From positions 1-64,000 of the IMG/VR virus record IMGVR_UViG_3300022752_000055: a DNA stretch of 64,000 bases, one strand, 5' to 3'. This document shows, piece by piece, positions 40,243 through 49,226 of this stretch (position 1 is the stretch's first letter; every line of letters begins with the position of its first letter). The translations under genes were made by a program, and so were the position numbers. Under the pieces are notes generated by a model, which saw nothing but the letters and a program-made list of their open reading frames with translations, was not told the DNA's origin and searched no databases. This DNA comes from a virus.

Positions 40243-43200
40243 TTAGTTTTTATAAAACGTGATTGATTTTCCGTAAGTCGATGCGTAATAAATTCCTCTT
40301 GGTAATTCACTAACATTTATTGTGGTACCATTAGCAACATAACTAATATTTCTAACAATACTACCCAACACATTAGTAATAACCATATTACCAGGGATAG
40401 TTGATTTTATATAAATTTTATTCTTATTTGAAATATAGTAAAAACTTGATATTATGTCATTGGTACAAGCTCTTTGAATACTGTCAATTGGTGGTACCCC
40501 TACACATCCTATAGTTGATAAAACATATCTTCTTGTTTGATAACTACCATTACAAGGCGACCATGGTTCGTACGTAAAAGTACACGGTGTTACTGCAACA
40601 GTACTGTATTTTTGATATATACCTATTGATGGTGTAGACGGAACTAAATTTCCTACAAAGTCTCTGGTAAGACCAACATTCACACCTCCGGTGGCTGCAT
40701 AACAAGTGTCACTTAAAATATTCATATCCCAATTTTGGGGATATATACTAGAACTATCAACAATAAATTTGCTGTTGATTATTCTCTCACCGGTTGCCAA
40801 ACTAGTATTGGGGCCTAACGATGTTGGAGTAAAAGTTCCAACCGCTCCCTGATACCCACTAACCAAATGGTAGATATTATTTCCGTAAAAAATCTTACCT
40901 CTCTCAGATTGTGAGTATTTAGCGTAAAACCCGTTGTTAATCCAAAATACATTGTTTCTAATGTCGAATACTGTATCCGCAAATTGATTGGTTGTTGAAC
41001 CAGCAGCAATCGGTCTCCAAGCGTTTTGAAAATTCTGTTCTGCCGGATACCGAGTTGATTTGTTAATTGGGTACGGAGGCCAAAATATAAATCCTGTATT
41101 TGCATATGTTTGACCGTCCCCTAAAGCATCTCCACCTGCATTATAACCACTCATACGAGACATTGAACCTTCAACAAAGAAGTTATTCCAAAAACGTAAA
41201 TTTTTAACCTGTGTTGCGTATGTTCCTGTTGTATTAACATATGCGATGTTACTACAATTGATAAATTTATTATAACAAATTGTGTCATCATCCGGTCCTT
41301 GTATACCACCGGGTAAGTTAGTGCCAAACTCCATACCACCACTACAATCTATGAATGTATTATATGCGATAAATGAACTATCAAAATTATTAATAGTTTC
41401 TATTGCACCACCTAATAAACCTGAACTAGATGAGTTGGGGTTAGCGTACGCCCAAGAACCTGTAATTCTATTATTAGTAATTCTATATTTACTTCCAGAC
41501 AATAACATTGGGTCAGCACCTATATCGGCATTACCTAATGTATCTGTTATCCATCCGGTAGATTTAAAGTTACTGAATTTGTTATTAGATATTTCAAACC
41601 CACTAACAAAAGACACAATCCCGTAAGCAATATTACTAAAATTACAATTTGTTACTTTAATGTTATTACACTTACATCCATCACTTCCACTACAATAACC
41701 ACTATCACCAAACCAAAGACCAGCACAAGTATAAGCTCCTGACCTTTTATCGTTAACAGGAAATCTAGTGTCGTTGAATTGAATACCATCAATTACAATC
41801 CAACTAACATTAGCGAATGCTAATACATTTTTCTCATTAGATTTAACTGTGCTTGGATATGGGTATAATAAATTTGGCCCTTCCAATGACATATTTCCGT
41901 AATAGGTAAATACGATTGGATTGGTTGCAGTCCCGGATGGAAAGTTTCTACCTTCATATCCACCACCATACCATTTAACCGAGCCGGTTGTACTATATTC
42001 AGTACCATTTGCAAATACTTCTCCTCTTTTAAATGCAAATGTATCACCCGCCAATGCAATACCACTTAAAGTATTTAATTTCGCCAAGGTCTTCCAAGGT
42101 GTTGCAGGATTTTGTGCCTGTGTTACTGTGTAACTATCACTACCTGTGTTACTGAAATAAAATTTTCTACCTCTTGTTGTTGGTGATGTGCATGTTCTTG
42201 TTAAACTATCAGTTGGAGGAACTCCCGTACAACCAACCGGAGTAGATGTATATGTTCTTGTTTGAGTTCCGTTAATACAGGTACTCCAAGTTCCGTATGT
42301 GAAAGTACAAGGTGTTGGAGTAACAGAATTGTATTGATAAATTCCTATTGAAGGAGTTATTCCAACTGTATTACCACCAAAATCTCTTGTTAATCCTACA
42401 TTCGCACCACTATTAATTGCCGGTGATGTGCTTGTTAATCTATAATCCCAATTTAAAGGATTTGTATTTGTTGTATTCACCCAAATAGTTCCTGATGTGG
42501 AAATCTCGGTACCATCTAATGTAAAGTTAGTAACACTACCATTAGATAGTTTGTATATGTTGTTAGTGTGAGTTAAATTAGTACCATTTAATTGTCCGCT
42601 TCTTGTTAAAGATAAACCATTAGACGCCTGAATTATATTATTCTTGAGTACTATAATTCCAGCTGTAGCATCCGATGTTGCTAAAGAAAACATAATACCA
42701 CTACTACCTGCAGGGTTTGTATTAGGGACAGTTTGTAACATTACATTATTATAAAATTGTAAGTTAACCACCTTTGTTCTATACTGTCCGTTGTTATTAA
42801 TATAAACTACAGTGTTGTTATTAATAATCTTGTTATAATATATTTTATTATTTTGAATTAAATTATTAGCAACTCCATCATTAGTACTACCAAATTCAAA
42901 AATACCATTACAGTCATAAAATGTATTGTAAGCAATTATGTTATTTTCAATTACAGAACCTTCTTCAAAAAATTCTACACCTCCACCATCAAATGTATAA
43001 TCATAACTAGCGGCATAACAATCATGAAAGTAGTTGTTAGTGACAGTATTATTTGAACTAGATAGTTGAACCGGAACTCCACCATAATCATCATCAGGAT
43101 TAACCGATGTTGGTGTATTTCTTATCATTCTAAGATTTCCTATGTCACACGAATCTACTGTGTTACCGTTATTTCCGGGTGGAAAATACACACCATAACC

Positions 43201-43671
43201 GGTTCTATCCATCCTACATTTTCTAATAACTACACCCGTACATCCTTGATATGTAGCAAATACGTTTTGTATTTTGGCTTGTATATACCTATCAGTAAAT
43301 GAGATGGTTGTATCACTAATGTTCCAACCATAAAATGTTATGTTTGTACAGCCATTTAGCGTAATTAATACACTTATTGTTGAGTTTGTACCCCAAAATA
43401 ATGGGTCGGCACCGGTTCCATAAGTACCAAAGTAAATGTTAGATTTACTGTTTAATGTTAATGTACCTGTAAATTTACCACCTTTAGCAAATAAAACAGA
43501 ATCACCATTAGCAACATTACTTTGTGCCTTAGATAATGTTTTCCAAGGTGTTGCCGGATTTTGAGCTTGTGTTGTTGTGTAAGTATCATTTCCTGATTCA
43601 CTTACGTAGAATTTTCTTGCATTTGCCGTTATAGACAAAACAAGAAATAAACAAGTTAATAATTTTTTCAT
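40243..43671 (-). CDS. secreted duplicated beta-helix protein with T9SS-type C-terminal domain
   Basis: 1142 aa. Signal peptide MKKLLTCLFLVLSITANA|RK. Two copies of a pectate-lyase-like right-handed beta helix (each starting RKFY.S..G.D.YT.TQAQNPATPWKTL, with repeated NN.I...N strands), each followed by a Cys-rich thrombospondin-like module (CTFTYGTWSTCINGTQTR; CTFTYEPWSPC). The last 70 residues (MVITNVLGSIVRNISYV, INVSELPRGIYYASTYGK) match T9SS sorting domains of Bacteroidota. Would be exported through host type 9 secretion; possibly coats the cell or binds glycans. Very unusual for a phage. Confidence 0.85.
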   Translation of the reverse strand: MKKLLTCLFLVLSITANARKFYVSESGNDTYTTTQAQNPATPWKTLSKAQSNVANGDSVLFAKGGKFTGTLTLNSKSNIYFGTYGTGADPLFWGTNSTISVLITLNGCTNITFYGWNISDTTISFTDRYIQAKIQNVFATYQGCTGVVIRKCRMDRTGYGVYFPPGNNGNTVDSCDIGNLRMIRNTPTSVNPDDDYGGVPVQLSSSNNTVTNNYFHDCYAASYDYTFDGGGVEFFEEGSVIENNIIAYNTFYDCNGIFEFGSTNDGVANNLIQNNKIYYNKIINNNTVVYINNNGQYRTKVVNLQFYNNVMLQTVPNTNPAGSSGIMFSLATSDATAGIIVLKNNIIQASNGLSLTRSGQLNGTNLTHTNNIYKLSNGSVTNFTLDGTEISTSGTIWVNTTNTNPLNWDYRLTSTSPAINSGANVGLTRDFGGNTVGITPSIGIYQYNSVTPTPCTFTYGTWSTCINGTQTRTYTSTPVGCTGVPPTDSLTRTCTSPTTRGRKFYFSNTGSDSYTVTQAQNPATPWKTLAKLNTLSGIALAGDTFAFKRGEVFANGTEYSTTGSVKWYGGGYEGRNFPSGTATNPIVFTYYGNMSLEGPNLLYPYPSTVKSNEKNVLAFANVSWIVIDGIQFNDTRFPVNDKRSGAYTCAGLWFGDSGYCSGSDGCKCNNIKVTNCNFSNIAYGIVSFVSGFEISNNKFSNFKSTGWITDTLGNADIGADPMLLSGSKYRITNNRITGSWAYANPNSSSSGLLGGAIETINNFDSSFIAYNTFIDCSGGMEFGTNLPGGIQGPDDDTICYNKFINCSNIAYVNTTGTYATQVKNLRFWNNFFVEGSMSRMSGYNAGGDALGDGQTYANTGFIFWPPYPINKSTRYPAEQNFQNAWRPIAAGSTTNQFADTVFDIRNNVFWINNGFYAKYSQSERGKIFYGNNIYHLVSGYQGAVGTFTPTSLGPNTSLATGERIINSKFIVDSSSIYPQNWDMNILSDTCYAATGGVNVGLTRDFVGNLVPSTPSIGIYQKYSTVAVTPCTFTYEPWSPCNGSYQTRRYVLSTIGCVGVPPIDSIQRACTNDIISSFYYISNKNKIYIKSTIPGNMVITNVLGSIVRNISYVANGTTINVSELPRGIYYASTYGKSITFYKN

Positions 43672-43714
43672 TTTTTTAATTTTTTATATACAGTTAAAAA
43701 TCGTGCCAGTTTTT

Positions 43715-44209
43715 TTAAAAATCTATTCCTTCAACAAATACTGGAAGTCCAATATTTGGTTCCCAATTTTCTTTTATGTGCTCCATTACTTTCATTAATG
43801 AATCTGCGGAGTCTCCCTCATCAATTCCTTCAACAAGTATTTCATCCTTTTCTTTTGGAGTTACCAACTTTATCTTATTTCCGTTTTCAAAATATTCAAA
43901 CCCATATCCATCTTCATCAATTATATTACTTACTTGAAATGAATTATCGTCAAGTATCATAATATCTCTATAATCAATAAGGTCAGCATTAATGAGTCTT
44001 GACATTGCTTCATTTGAAAAAATTATTTCTTCAGCATCATCCGAAGGTTGTTCTTCTGTTTCAAATTCTTCATCAGGATTTTTAAGTATATGCAATTCTT
44101 CGGGAGTTAAAGAATCCTTACCAAACTCATACATTTTATCTAAGATTCTATCAACCTCTTCTTGGTTAATTAATTTCTTATATTGTTCTTCTGTTATTAT
44201 AATTTTCAT
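43715..44209 (-). CDS. class-B tagged protein, 164 aa
   Basis: MKIIITEEQYKKLINQEEVD tag; acidic helical body with SRLINADLIDYRDIMILDDN and C-terminal VMEHIKENWEPNIGLPVFV. First of a compact minus-strand series of tagged genes. Unknown activity. Confidence 0.8.
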   Translation of the reverse strand: MKIIITEEQYKKLINQEEVDRILDKMYEFGKDSLTPEELHILKNPDEEFETEEQPSDDAEEIIFSNEAMSRLINADLIDYRDIMILDDNSFQVSNIIDEDGYGFEYFENGNKIKLVTPKEKDEILVEGIDEGDSADSLMKVMEHIKENWEPNIGLPVFVEGIDF

Positions 44210-44221
44210 ATTTAATAAGTA

Positions 44222-44788
44222 TTACGGAATGTAAACTCTTACATTTTTATATCCTTTAGATGCTAAATAATCTTTGGCAAGGTTTTTAATTGAAAATTTA
44301 ACCCTTTGACTATTATATGCATCTTTTTTTAAAATAATTTTAATCTCCATTTCATATTTGGTGGTTAAATCAAATCTAATTGAATGAATGCTCTCACCTT
44401 CACCGGTTGATTTCATATATTTTTTTAAATCTTTAAGAAATTTCTCTCCAAATTCTTTTTTATTTATATAAGTTGTAAAAATGTGAAATCTATCAATTCC
44501 AATAGATTCGGCAATGTCGTCAAATTTTGTATCTGCTTCTTTTATGTGGGAGTAATCGCCTTTTGCATATCTTTCGGCATCAATATCCATAGATAAATCT
44601 AACTCATTCCTACTTTTATTATTTTCCAAATCCTTAAACTCATTATATGAGGAAAGTTTTAGTTCATCGTTGGGGAACTCTCTTCTAATTTCCTTCATAA
44701 AAACTTTAACATTTCTTGGGAGGTCAGATTCATCTCTATATACACTATGCTCTAATGTATTGTTATGTGTGTAAAAAATAGTTGGCAT
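44222..44788 (-). CDS. hypothetical protein, 188 aa
   Basis: MPTIFYTHNNTLEHSVYRDE, no tag; alpha/beta with FHIFTTYINKKEFGEKFL and YEMEIKIILKKDAYNSQRVK. Lies 12 nt from the 164-aa tagged gene, so cotranscribed. Unknown. Confidence 0.75.
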   Translation of the reverse strand: MPTIFYTHNNTLEHSVYRDESDLPRNVKVFMKEIRREFPNDELKLSSYNEFKDLENNKSRNELDLSMDIDAERYAKGDYSHIKEADTKFDDIAESIGIDRFHIFTTYINKKEFGEKFLKDLKKYMKSTGEGESIHSIRFDLTTKYEMEIKIILKKDAYNSQRVKFSIKNLAKDYLASKGYKNVRVYIP

Positions 44789-44793
44789 AATTA

Positions 44794-44801
44794 ATAAATA
44801 T
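44794..44801 (-). promoter_or_regulatory. ATATTTAT motif
   Basis: 5 nt before the ATG of the 188-aa gene; it overlaps the last base of the upstream stop codon. Confidence 0.4.
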
Positions 44802-45199
44802 TAACCCGCAATTGTTTTAACGGGAAGTTCAAATGTTTTCTCAAACCATATTTTAAATCCTGGCTTCCATTCTCCTCTACCAAAAGTTGAATTTAAAGTT
44901 TCAACAAGGTCATTTCTAATAATTTCAATTAGTGGTGCCTTTTCCGCCCAATTATTAATCATATTAATGTTACTTTCGGGGTCAAGACTTTCATAATATT
45001 CTTTAAATATATATTCAAAAAGTGGTTCGTATTCAATATTATTTTTATAATCATCATCATAAAACATAATGAGATTATCATCCATACTCTCTGTTTCATA
45101 GTTAAATGAAGATTCATTATATATCCCATCTTTAAACAAATGTTCCAAGAATAAAACAACCACCTTATTTAATCTATTTTCTGTAATAATGTATTTCAT
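44801..45199 (-). CDS. class-B tagged protein, 132 aa
   Basis: MKYIITENRLNKVVVLFLEH; body ends GFKIWFEKTFELPVKTIAG, the same W(F)xxxF-strand end as the 113-aa protein at 38465. Contains YDDDYKNNIEYEPLFEYIFK. Member of the small tagged body family. Confidence 0.8.
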   Translation of the reverse strand: MKYIITENRLNKVVVLFLEHLFKDGIYNESSFNYETESMDDNLIMFYDDDYKNNIEYEPLFEYIFKEYYESLDPESNINMINNWAEKAPLIEIIRNDLVETLNSTFGRGEWKPGFKIWFEKTFELPVKTIAG

Positions 45200-45203
45200 A
45201 ATT

Positions 45204-45467
45204 TTATGCGGTGTTAACCCATATTATTCTATAATTAAATACTTCCCCTGTATAATCCAAAATTTCATCTATATAATCTTGAATATCATCTTCCTGTTCC
45301 TGTTCGGTTCCGTCAACATAAATTGTTACGTTAAACAAACCATTTATAAGAGAATAAGATTCGCTCACATCTTTAGTCTCAACTTTTTCAACCTCATAGA
45401 ATTTTTCCGGCAACATAGTTGACAATAGTTTCTTAAACATTTTATATTTTTGTTCTATACTCATCAT
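45204..45467 (-). CDS. small body-family protein, 87 aa
   Basis: MMSIEQKYKMFKKLLSTMLP leader is helical but not a canonical tag; then FNVTIYVDGTEQEQEDDIQD and FNYRIIWVNTA. Overlaps the upstream gene by 4 nt. Confidence 0.7.
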   Translation of the reverse strand: MMSIEQKYKMFKKLLSTMLPEKFYEVEKVETKDVSESYSLINGLFNVTIYVDGTEQEQEDDIQDYIDEILDYTGEVFNYRIIWVNTA

Positions 45468-45772
45468 ATTATTTTTCCAATTATAACCTCAGGATATTTT
45501 TTATTTAGGTATCTTATCATAGATTGATTCAATTCTTGTTGGGTTATGTCAAGAATTGAATTTGCATCACCAAAGATTGGTCCATGTGAAAACCATACTC
45601 CATCATCATCATTCATAGGATGTCCCACAAGCATATTTTCATCATCAAAAATACCAACCCATGTATCACCAAATTCCATTTCTTCTTCACCATAAAAAGA
45701 ATCTTTAAATCTATCATCAAAATAACGAAACATTATTTTATCAATCTGCTTATCAGTTAATTCATTTCCCAT
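45464..45772 (-). CDS. hypothetical protein, 102 aa
   Basis: MGNELTDKQIDKIMFRYFDD; acidic with aromatic loop GVWFSHGPIFGDANSIL and helix QQELNQSMIRYLNKKYPEVI. Unknown; ATATTTAT upstream at 45777. Confidence 0.7.
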   Translation of the reverse strand: MGNELTDKQIDKIMFRYFDDRFKDSFYGEEEMEFGDTWVGIFDDENMLVGHPMNDDDGVWFSHGPIFGDANSILDITQQELNQSMIRYLNKKYPEVIIGKII

Positions 45773-45776
45773 AACA

Positions 45777-45784
45777 ATAAATAT
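45777..45784 (-). promoter_or_regulatory. ATATTTAT motif
   Basis: 4 nt before the ATG of the 102-aa gene. Confidence 0.45.
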
Positions 45785-45798
45785 AATAAAGATAAAAT

Positions 45799-45825
45799 AA
45801 AAAACCCCACTTTAAGGGTGGGGTT
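45799..45825 (-). terminator. terminator after class-A gene 45846-46391
   Basis: Perfect stem AACCCCAC/GTGGGGTT with minus-strand T run. Confidence 0.75.
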
Positions 45826-45845
45826 ATATAGTTTAAAATGTTTTA

Positions 45846-46391
45846 TTATAGATATTTGTGCCCTTGTTTAACGTTTTGAGGACTTGGTTCATCTTCTGGT
45901 TGTGCTTGATGCATAATTGGTGGTAATTTTTTACACCAATTTGCCTCAATAGAATCCACCAAACCTTTACTTAAAGTACCATGATGAGTAATTCCGGATT
46001 TAAAAGAATCAATATTTTTCATTGAAACAAATTCAGCTTCCCTAGTTATTGGAAGGTCTTTTTCAGGTATTGAAGAAGTTTTACATTTATAGATTATGGT
46101 AAAATCTATGTTATCTACGCTAGGGTTAAAACCTCCACCGTCGGCCAACCTACCTTTCTTAGCAGTAATTGATACCATTCTTGGTGTGTCGTATAACTCA
46201 AATTTTCCGGAAATATTAGTTATCATATATTGAATAATATCTTTACCCATAAAAAATGTTGATGTTGCATCTTTTAATTCAGCATTTAAATTATCATTTA
46301 AACTCTTAACATCTATATCTTGTTCCATAATAATTCTTCTAACCAATCTTGTTAAATCATTTTCTGTTAATCTTACAATTCTTTTTACCAT
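45846..46391 (-). CDS. class-A tagged protein, 181 aa
   Basis: MVKRIVRLTENDLTRLVRR + IIME|QDID tag. Body: beta-rich with FELYDTPRMVSITAKKGR and FTIIYKCKTSSIPEKDLP; no known family. Terminator 20 nt past the stop, ATATTTAT before the start: single-gene unit like 4181-4597. Confidence 0.82.
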   Translation of the reverse strand: MVKRIVRLTENDLTRLVRRIIMEQDIDVKSLNDNLNAELKDATSTFFMGKDIIQYMITNISGKFELYDTPRMVSITAKKGRLADGGGFNPSVDNIDFTIIYKCKTSSIPEKDLPITREAEFVSMKNIDSFKSGITHHGTLSKGLVDSIEANWCKKLPPIMHQAQPEDEPSPQNVKQGHKYL

Positions 46392-46406
46392 AATATATTT
46401 TTATTT

Positions 46407-46414
46407 ATAAATAT
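46407..46414 (-). promoter_or_regulatory. ATATTTAT motif
   Basis: 15 nt before the ATG of the 181-aa class-A gene. Confidence 0.45.
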
Positions 46415-46425
46415 ATGGATATTCA

Positions 46426-46788
46426 CTAATGATTAAACGAAGGTGGAATAAATTTCATTAAATCTCTAACTTTTTTCATATCATGTTTATCGGCAAACCA
46501 TTCCTTAATATATATCATTGATTCATTGCCATCCATAGAAAAAAAACTTGACACCATATTACACAACTCGTTTCCCCTATATATTTTTATGCGTTCACCA
46601 TCGTTCCAAACATTAAAAGATAATATGAGGGTTCGGTTATTTGAATATATGTAATATAATGTTGCCAAATCACTTTTAAAATTTAATGGGTTAAATCGCA
46701 ATTGTTTTGATTTTTCGCAAATCACACCATCACCAACATATGAATCCAAAAATTTAAAAATTACCTTATACATTTTATCTTTTACCAT
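46426..46788 (-). CDS. body-family paralogue, 120 aa, untagged
   Basis: Start at 46786-46788 (MVKDKMYKVIFKFLDSYVGD), 7 nt after TATATTTG; the longer frame runs through GC-rich non-coding sequence. FKFLDSY.. and the helix MIYIKEWFADKHDMKKV resemble the 99-aa paralogue at 37280. A body without a tag but with a host-type promoter. Confidence 0.7.
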   Translation of the reverse strand: MVKDKMYKVIFKFLDSYVGDGVICEKSKQLRFNPLNFKSDLATLYYIYSNNRTLILSFNVWNDGERIKIYRGNELCNMVSSFFSMDGNESMIYIKEWFADKHDMKKVRDLMKFIPPSFNH

Positions 46789-46795
46789 AATAAAG

Positions 46796-46803
46796 CAAAT
46801 ATA
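46796..46803 (-). promoter_or_regulatory. TAnnTTTG -7 box
   Basis: TATATTTG on the minus strand, 7 nt before the ATG at 46786-46788. Confidence 0.5.
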
Positions 46804-46829
46804 ATAAAACATAATTAAACCATCAAAAA

Positions 46830-46885
46830 AAGGGGCGGGGGGATTAAACCGACCGAAGGGAGGGGACGAAGTCCGGCGGTCAAGA
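46830..46885. other. GC-rich nested hairpin
   Basis: GACCG (46851-46855) pairs with CGGTC (46877-46881), enclosing GGAC-GAA-GTCC (46864-46874). This island is far more GC-rich than its surroundings. Could be a structured RNA or a cruciform; no family recognised. Confidence 0.4.
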
Positions 46886-46924
46886 AATAAACAATAAATT
46901 AATATTGTTTTACGCATTCCAAAC

Positions 46925-46932
46925 ATATTTAT
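46925..46932 (+). promoter_or_regulatory. ATATTTAT motif
   Basis: 2 nt before the ATGATG of the 36-aa peptide gene. Confidence 0.35.
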
Positions 46933-46934
46933 AA

Positions 46935-47045
46935 ATGATGAAAAAAATTAAAAGAAAACATTTAAGAAAAAAACTATTATTAATGCTACATAAGGGCATT
47001 AAATTCAAAGGGGAAAGCATCGCGAGAACCACCGGGTTATTATAA
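46935..47045 (+). CDS. small basic peptide, 36 aa
   Basis: MMKKIKRKHLRKKLLLMLHK continuing GIKFKGESIARTTGLL. Strongly basic, preceded by an ATATTTAT motif and followed by a hairpin. May bind nucleic acid. Supported only by context. Confidence 0.5.
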   Translation: MMKKIKRKHLRKKLLLMLHKGIKFKGESIARTTGLL

Positions 47046-47070
47046 AAAAACCCCTCCGGTAAATAGGGGG
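47044..47070 (-). terminator. terminator after the duplicated class-A gene
   Basis: Stem CCCCT/AGGGG with minus-strand T run, 6 nt past the stop at 47076. Confidence 0.6.
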
Positions 47071-47075
47071 GATAG

Positions 47076-47663
47076 TTATTTTGATTTCATATACTTAGCA
47101 TATCCTTTCCGGATTTTATTGGTGAAATGTTTTGAAAGTTCAAAAAATCCTTCAACATCATCGACCTCACCATTTTCATCTTCATACATAGTTAAAGTAC
47201 GCCACTCAATCTCCCCTCTATAATCCTTATAATCTTCGGCGTCAAATTCATTGGGGGTGGTTTCAGATATTGCAGTATCTAAAAACTCTTCAAAAATTTT
47301 AATTCTCCTTCTATAAAAAGTATCAACGGATTCAGTTATATCATCGTCATCATAAAATTCCATAACCCCATCATAATAACTTTCAATATCATCCCAATAG
47401 GTTTTTAAAATATATTCCATAAGTTCATCAAGTTCTTTGGGGGTTAAATCTAAACCACACATATCAACAACTTTTAAAACAATTTCATCAGCATACTCGT
47501 CTAAACTATATTCTTCAGGGTCAGTCTCAGTAAGAGAATCATTAACATATTCATCAATGTTTTCCATTCTTCTCTTTATGAATAAACTCATATCTTCATT
47601 TATAATCTTTTTAACAATTCTATTTAAATCCGATTCAGTTAATCTTACTATTCTGTTTGCCAT
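47076..47663 (-). CDS. class-A tagged protein with internal duplication, 195 aa
   Basis: MANRIVRLTESDLNRIVKK + IINE|D tag. The body repeats a unit: RRMENIDEYVNDSLTETDPE (about 30) and RRRIKIFEEFLDTAISETTP (about 120), the second preceded by DITESVD, which looks like a relict class-B tag (ITE). The same RRR..I..FLD..L..T.P core is the whole body of the class-B tagged 47755-48027 protein. So a body family appears with different tags. Confidence 0.82.
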   Translation of the reverse strand: MANRIVRLTESDLNRIVKKIINEDMSLFIKRRMENIDEYVNDSLTETDPEEYSLDEYADEIVLKVVDMCGLDLTPKELDELMEYILKTYWDDIESYYDGVMEFYDDDDITESVDTFYRRRIKIFEEFLDTAISETTPNEFDAEDYKDYRGEIEWRTLTMYEDENGEVDDVEGFFELSKHFTNKIRKGYAKYMKSK

Positions 47664-47678
47664 AATATATTTTTAATA

Positions 47679-47686
47679 ATAAATAT
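47679..47686 (-). promoter_or_regulatory. ATATTTAT motif
   Basis: 15 nt before the ATG of the 195-aa gene. Confidence 0.45.
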
Positions 47687-47696
47687 CTCATTATAA

Positions 47697-47725
47697 TAAA
47701 AAACCCCCTCACTAATTGGGGGGGG
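47697..47725 (-). terminator. terminator
   Basis: CCCCC/GGGGG stem with minus-strand T run, 30 nt past the 47755 stop. Confidence 0.6.
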
Positions 47726-47754
47726 ATTACGTTTATAAAATCTTTCCATATATA

Positions 47755-48027
47755 TTAACAATCTTCCTGTGAATTTATATAATATTGTTTTATATATTCT
47801 TCCTTATATTGTTTTATATAATCAATAATATCATCACCATTAAGATTATTAAAATTAAACAAAATCAAAGCAATTTTTAAATCCTCCATCACCCCAAGAT
47901 AAAAATGAGAATCATTTGAATAATCACAAGGGCTAGTCGCATCTAATACCGTATCCAAAAATTTATCAATAAAATGTAATCTTCTTCTAAGTGAAAGATT
48001 TTGTTCTTCTGTAATAATATACCTCAT
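47755..48027 (-). CDS. class-B tagged protein, 90 aa
   Basis: MRYIITEEQNLSLRRRLHFI: tag followed at once by RRRLHFIDKFLDTVLDATSP, homologous to both halves of the 195-aa class-A gene next door. C-terminal YIKQYKEEYIKQYYINSQED helix. Unknown activity. Confidence 0.8.
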   Translation of the reverse strand: MRYIITEEQNLSLRRRLHFIDKFLDTVLDATSPCDYSNDSHFYLGVMEDLKIALILFNFNNLNGDDIIDYIKQYKEEYIKQYYINSQEDC

Positions 48028-48112
48028 ATCTCATAAATACAAAAAAATTCCAAAAATTTTTTTTTATATATGGGGGACTAATTTTAAGAAGGGGGTCGTG
48101 TTCTAGGAAATA

Positions 48113-48140
48113 AAAAACCCCTCATTAATTGGAGGGGGGG
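48113..48140 (-). terminator. terminator after the HNH gene
   Basis: Stem ACCCCTC/GAGGGG with minus-strand T run, adjacent to the HNH stop codon. Confidence 0.65.
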
Positions 48141-48145
48141 GTTAG

Positions 48146-48877
48146 TTATAATATCTTATTACTCTTACTTAAATTATCCTCCGCCCATAATGGTTGAAGA
48201 TTACTATAATGTGATAATTTAATTAATTCCTCCTCACTTTTTGCAGATGAAATCGGGGTTATATGGTCTATATGCCATTCACCTCTATTCTCCCAAGTCA
48301 TCCCCTCCAAAAATTTTGTTTCCATATATAACTTAAACCCACCATAACTTATACCAACAATAGTTTCCGTATTTTTATCAAATTTTTTATACCCTTGTTT
48401 TCTAAATGAATTACGTATAAGGTTTCTTAACCTGACTTTCATCGCAAACAATTCGTCATTCTCCCATCTACGTTTCCATTTTTTATATAGACGAACTTTT
48501 TCTTTTTGTTTTTTTATTTCTTTCCATTCATCACTTTTATGATACTCTTTTAATTTATTATATTCTTCTTTTTTACTTTCTCTTTCCTTTATCTTTAATT
48601 CCCTCTGTTCTTTTTTTAGTTGTTTTTCTTTTAATAAAAGTTCTTTTTGTTTTTTTCTTTCTTCTCGTATAATTTTATTTTTTTCTTTTATTTTTTGTTC
48701 GTATTTTTTCCCATTCTCCTTTATTCTTAATTTTCCTTTTTCGGTCTTACTCCATTTATCAAAATTAACTTTATTACTTATCTTACGACAATTTTTACAC
48801 CTACCTTTTGGTTTTCCATTTTCACAATAAAATTCGTCAAATGGTAGTTCTAATTTACATTCACAACATATTTTCAT
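48146..48877 (-). CDS. HNH homing endonuclease with zinc ribbon
   Basis: Start at 48875-48877 (MKICCECKLELPFDEFYCEN), 4 nt after ATATTTAT. 243 aa: CxxC...CxxC ribbon (CCEC, CKNC) at 4-40, a long Lys/Glu coiled coil (about 60-150), then an HNH core WHIDHITPISSA, SNLQPLWAEDNLSKSNK near the C-terminus. Typical free-standing phage HNH nuclease; target probably a neighbouring gene or an allele-lacking relative. Confidence 0.88.
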   Translation of the reverse strand: MKICCECKLELPFDEFYCENGKPKGRCKNCRKISNKVNFDKWSKTEKGKLRIKENGKKYEQKIKEKNKIIREERKKQKELLLKEKQLKKEQRELKIKERESKKEEYNKLKEYHKSDEWKEIKKQKEKVRLYKKWKRRWENDELFAMKVRLRNLIRNSFRKQGYKKFDKNTETIVGISYGGFKLYMETKFLEGMTWENRGEWHIDHITPISSAKSEEELIKLSHYSNLQPLWAEDNLSKSNKIL

Positions 48878-48881
48878 AATA

Positions 48882-48889
48882 ATAAATAT
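48882..48889 (-). promoter_or_regulatory. ATATTTAT motif
   Basis: 4 nt before the HNH gene ATG. Confidence 0.45.
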
Positions 48890-49100
48890 AGGGGATTGTA
48901 CCCCATAAATCAAGATTTTTTCCAAAAATTTTTTTCTGTATATCACCCCCTCTTTTATAAACACCCCGTCGTTTTTTATATGTAGGGACATTTAATTAGG
49001 TAAGGGGTTAATTTTCTGGAAAAAATTATTTTGATTAACATAGACTATTGTCCCCCCTATTTCAGTCATTTTGTCATATATAACGGGGGATACCGGGGGG

Positions 49101-49226
49101 AGGGGGTAGTTATCCCCATCCGGGGGGGAGTTATCCACCGGGGTATGTGGATAAATAAAGTTATCCACATTATATCCCCCTCCCTATATAAGTTATTAAC
49201 ATTGTCATAGTGTCATGTGGATAACT
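49101..49226. other. DnaA-box cluster, candidate replication origin (module copy 1)
   Basis: Perfect TTATCCACA sites at 49146-49154 (reverse), 49161-49169 and 49216-49224 (reverse), with near matches TTATCCCCA at 49110 and TTATCCACC at 49131. Includes the sequences TGTGGATAAATAAAG and CATTGTCATAGTGTCA repeated at 50881-50950. The region 48900-49277 has no gene, and its G/C runs differ from the rest of the window. Origin function is inferred from box density. Confidence 0.6.

Noticed and set aside
46789-46926. N-terminal extension of the 120-aa paralogue (about 46 codons)
   Set aside because: Runs through the GC-rich hairpin and the TATATTTG promoter box; homology with the 37280 protein starts after the internal ATG.
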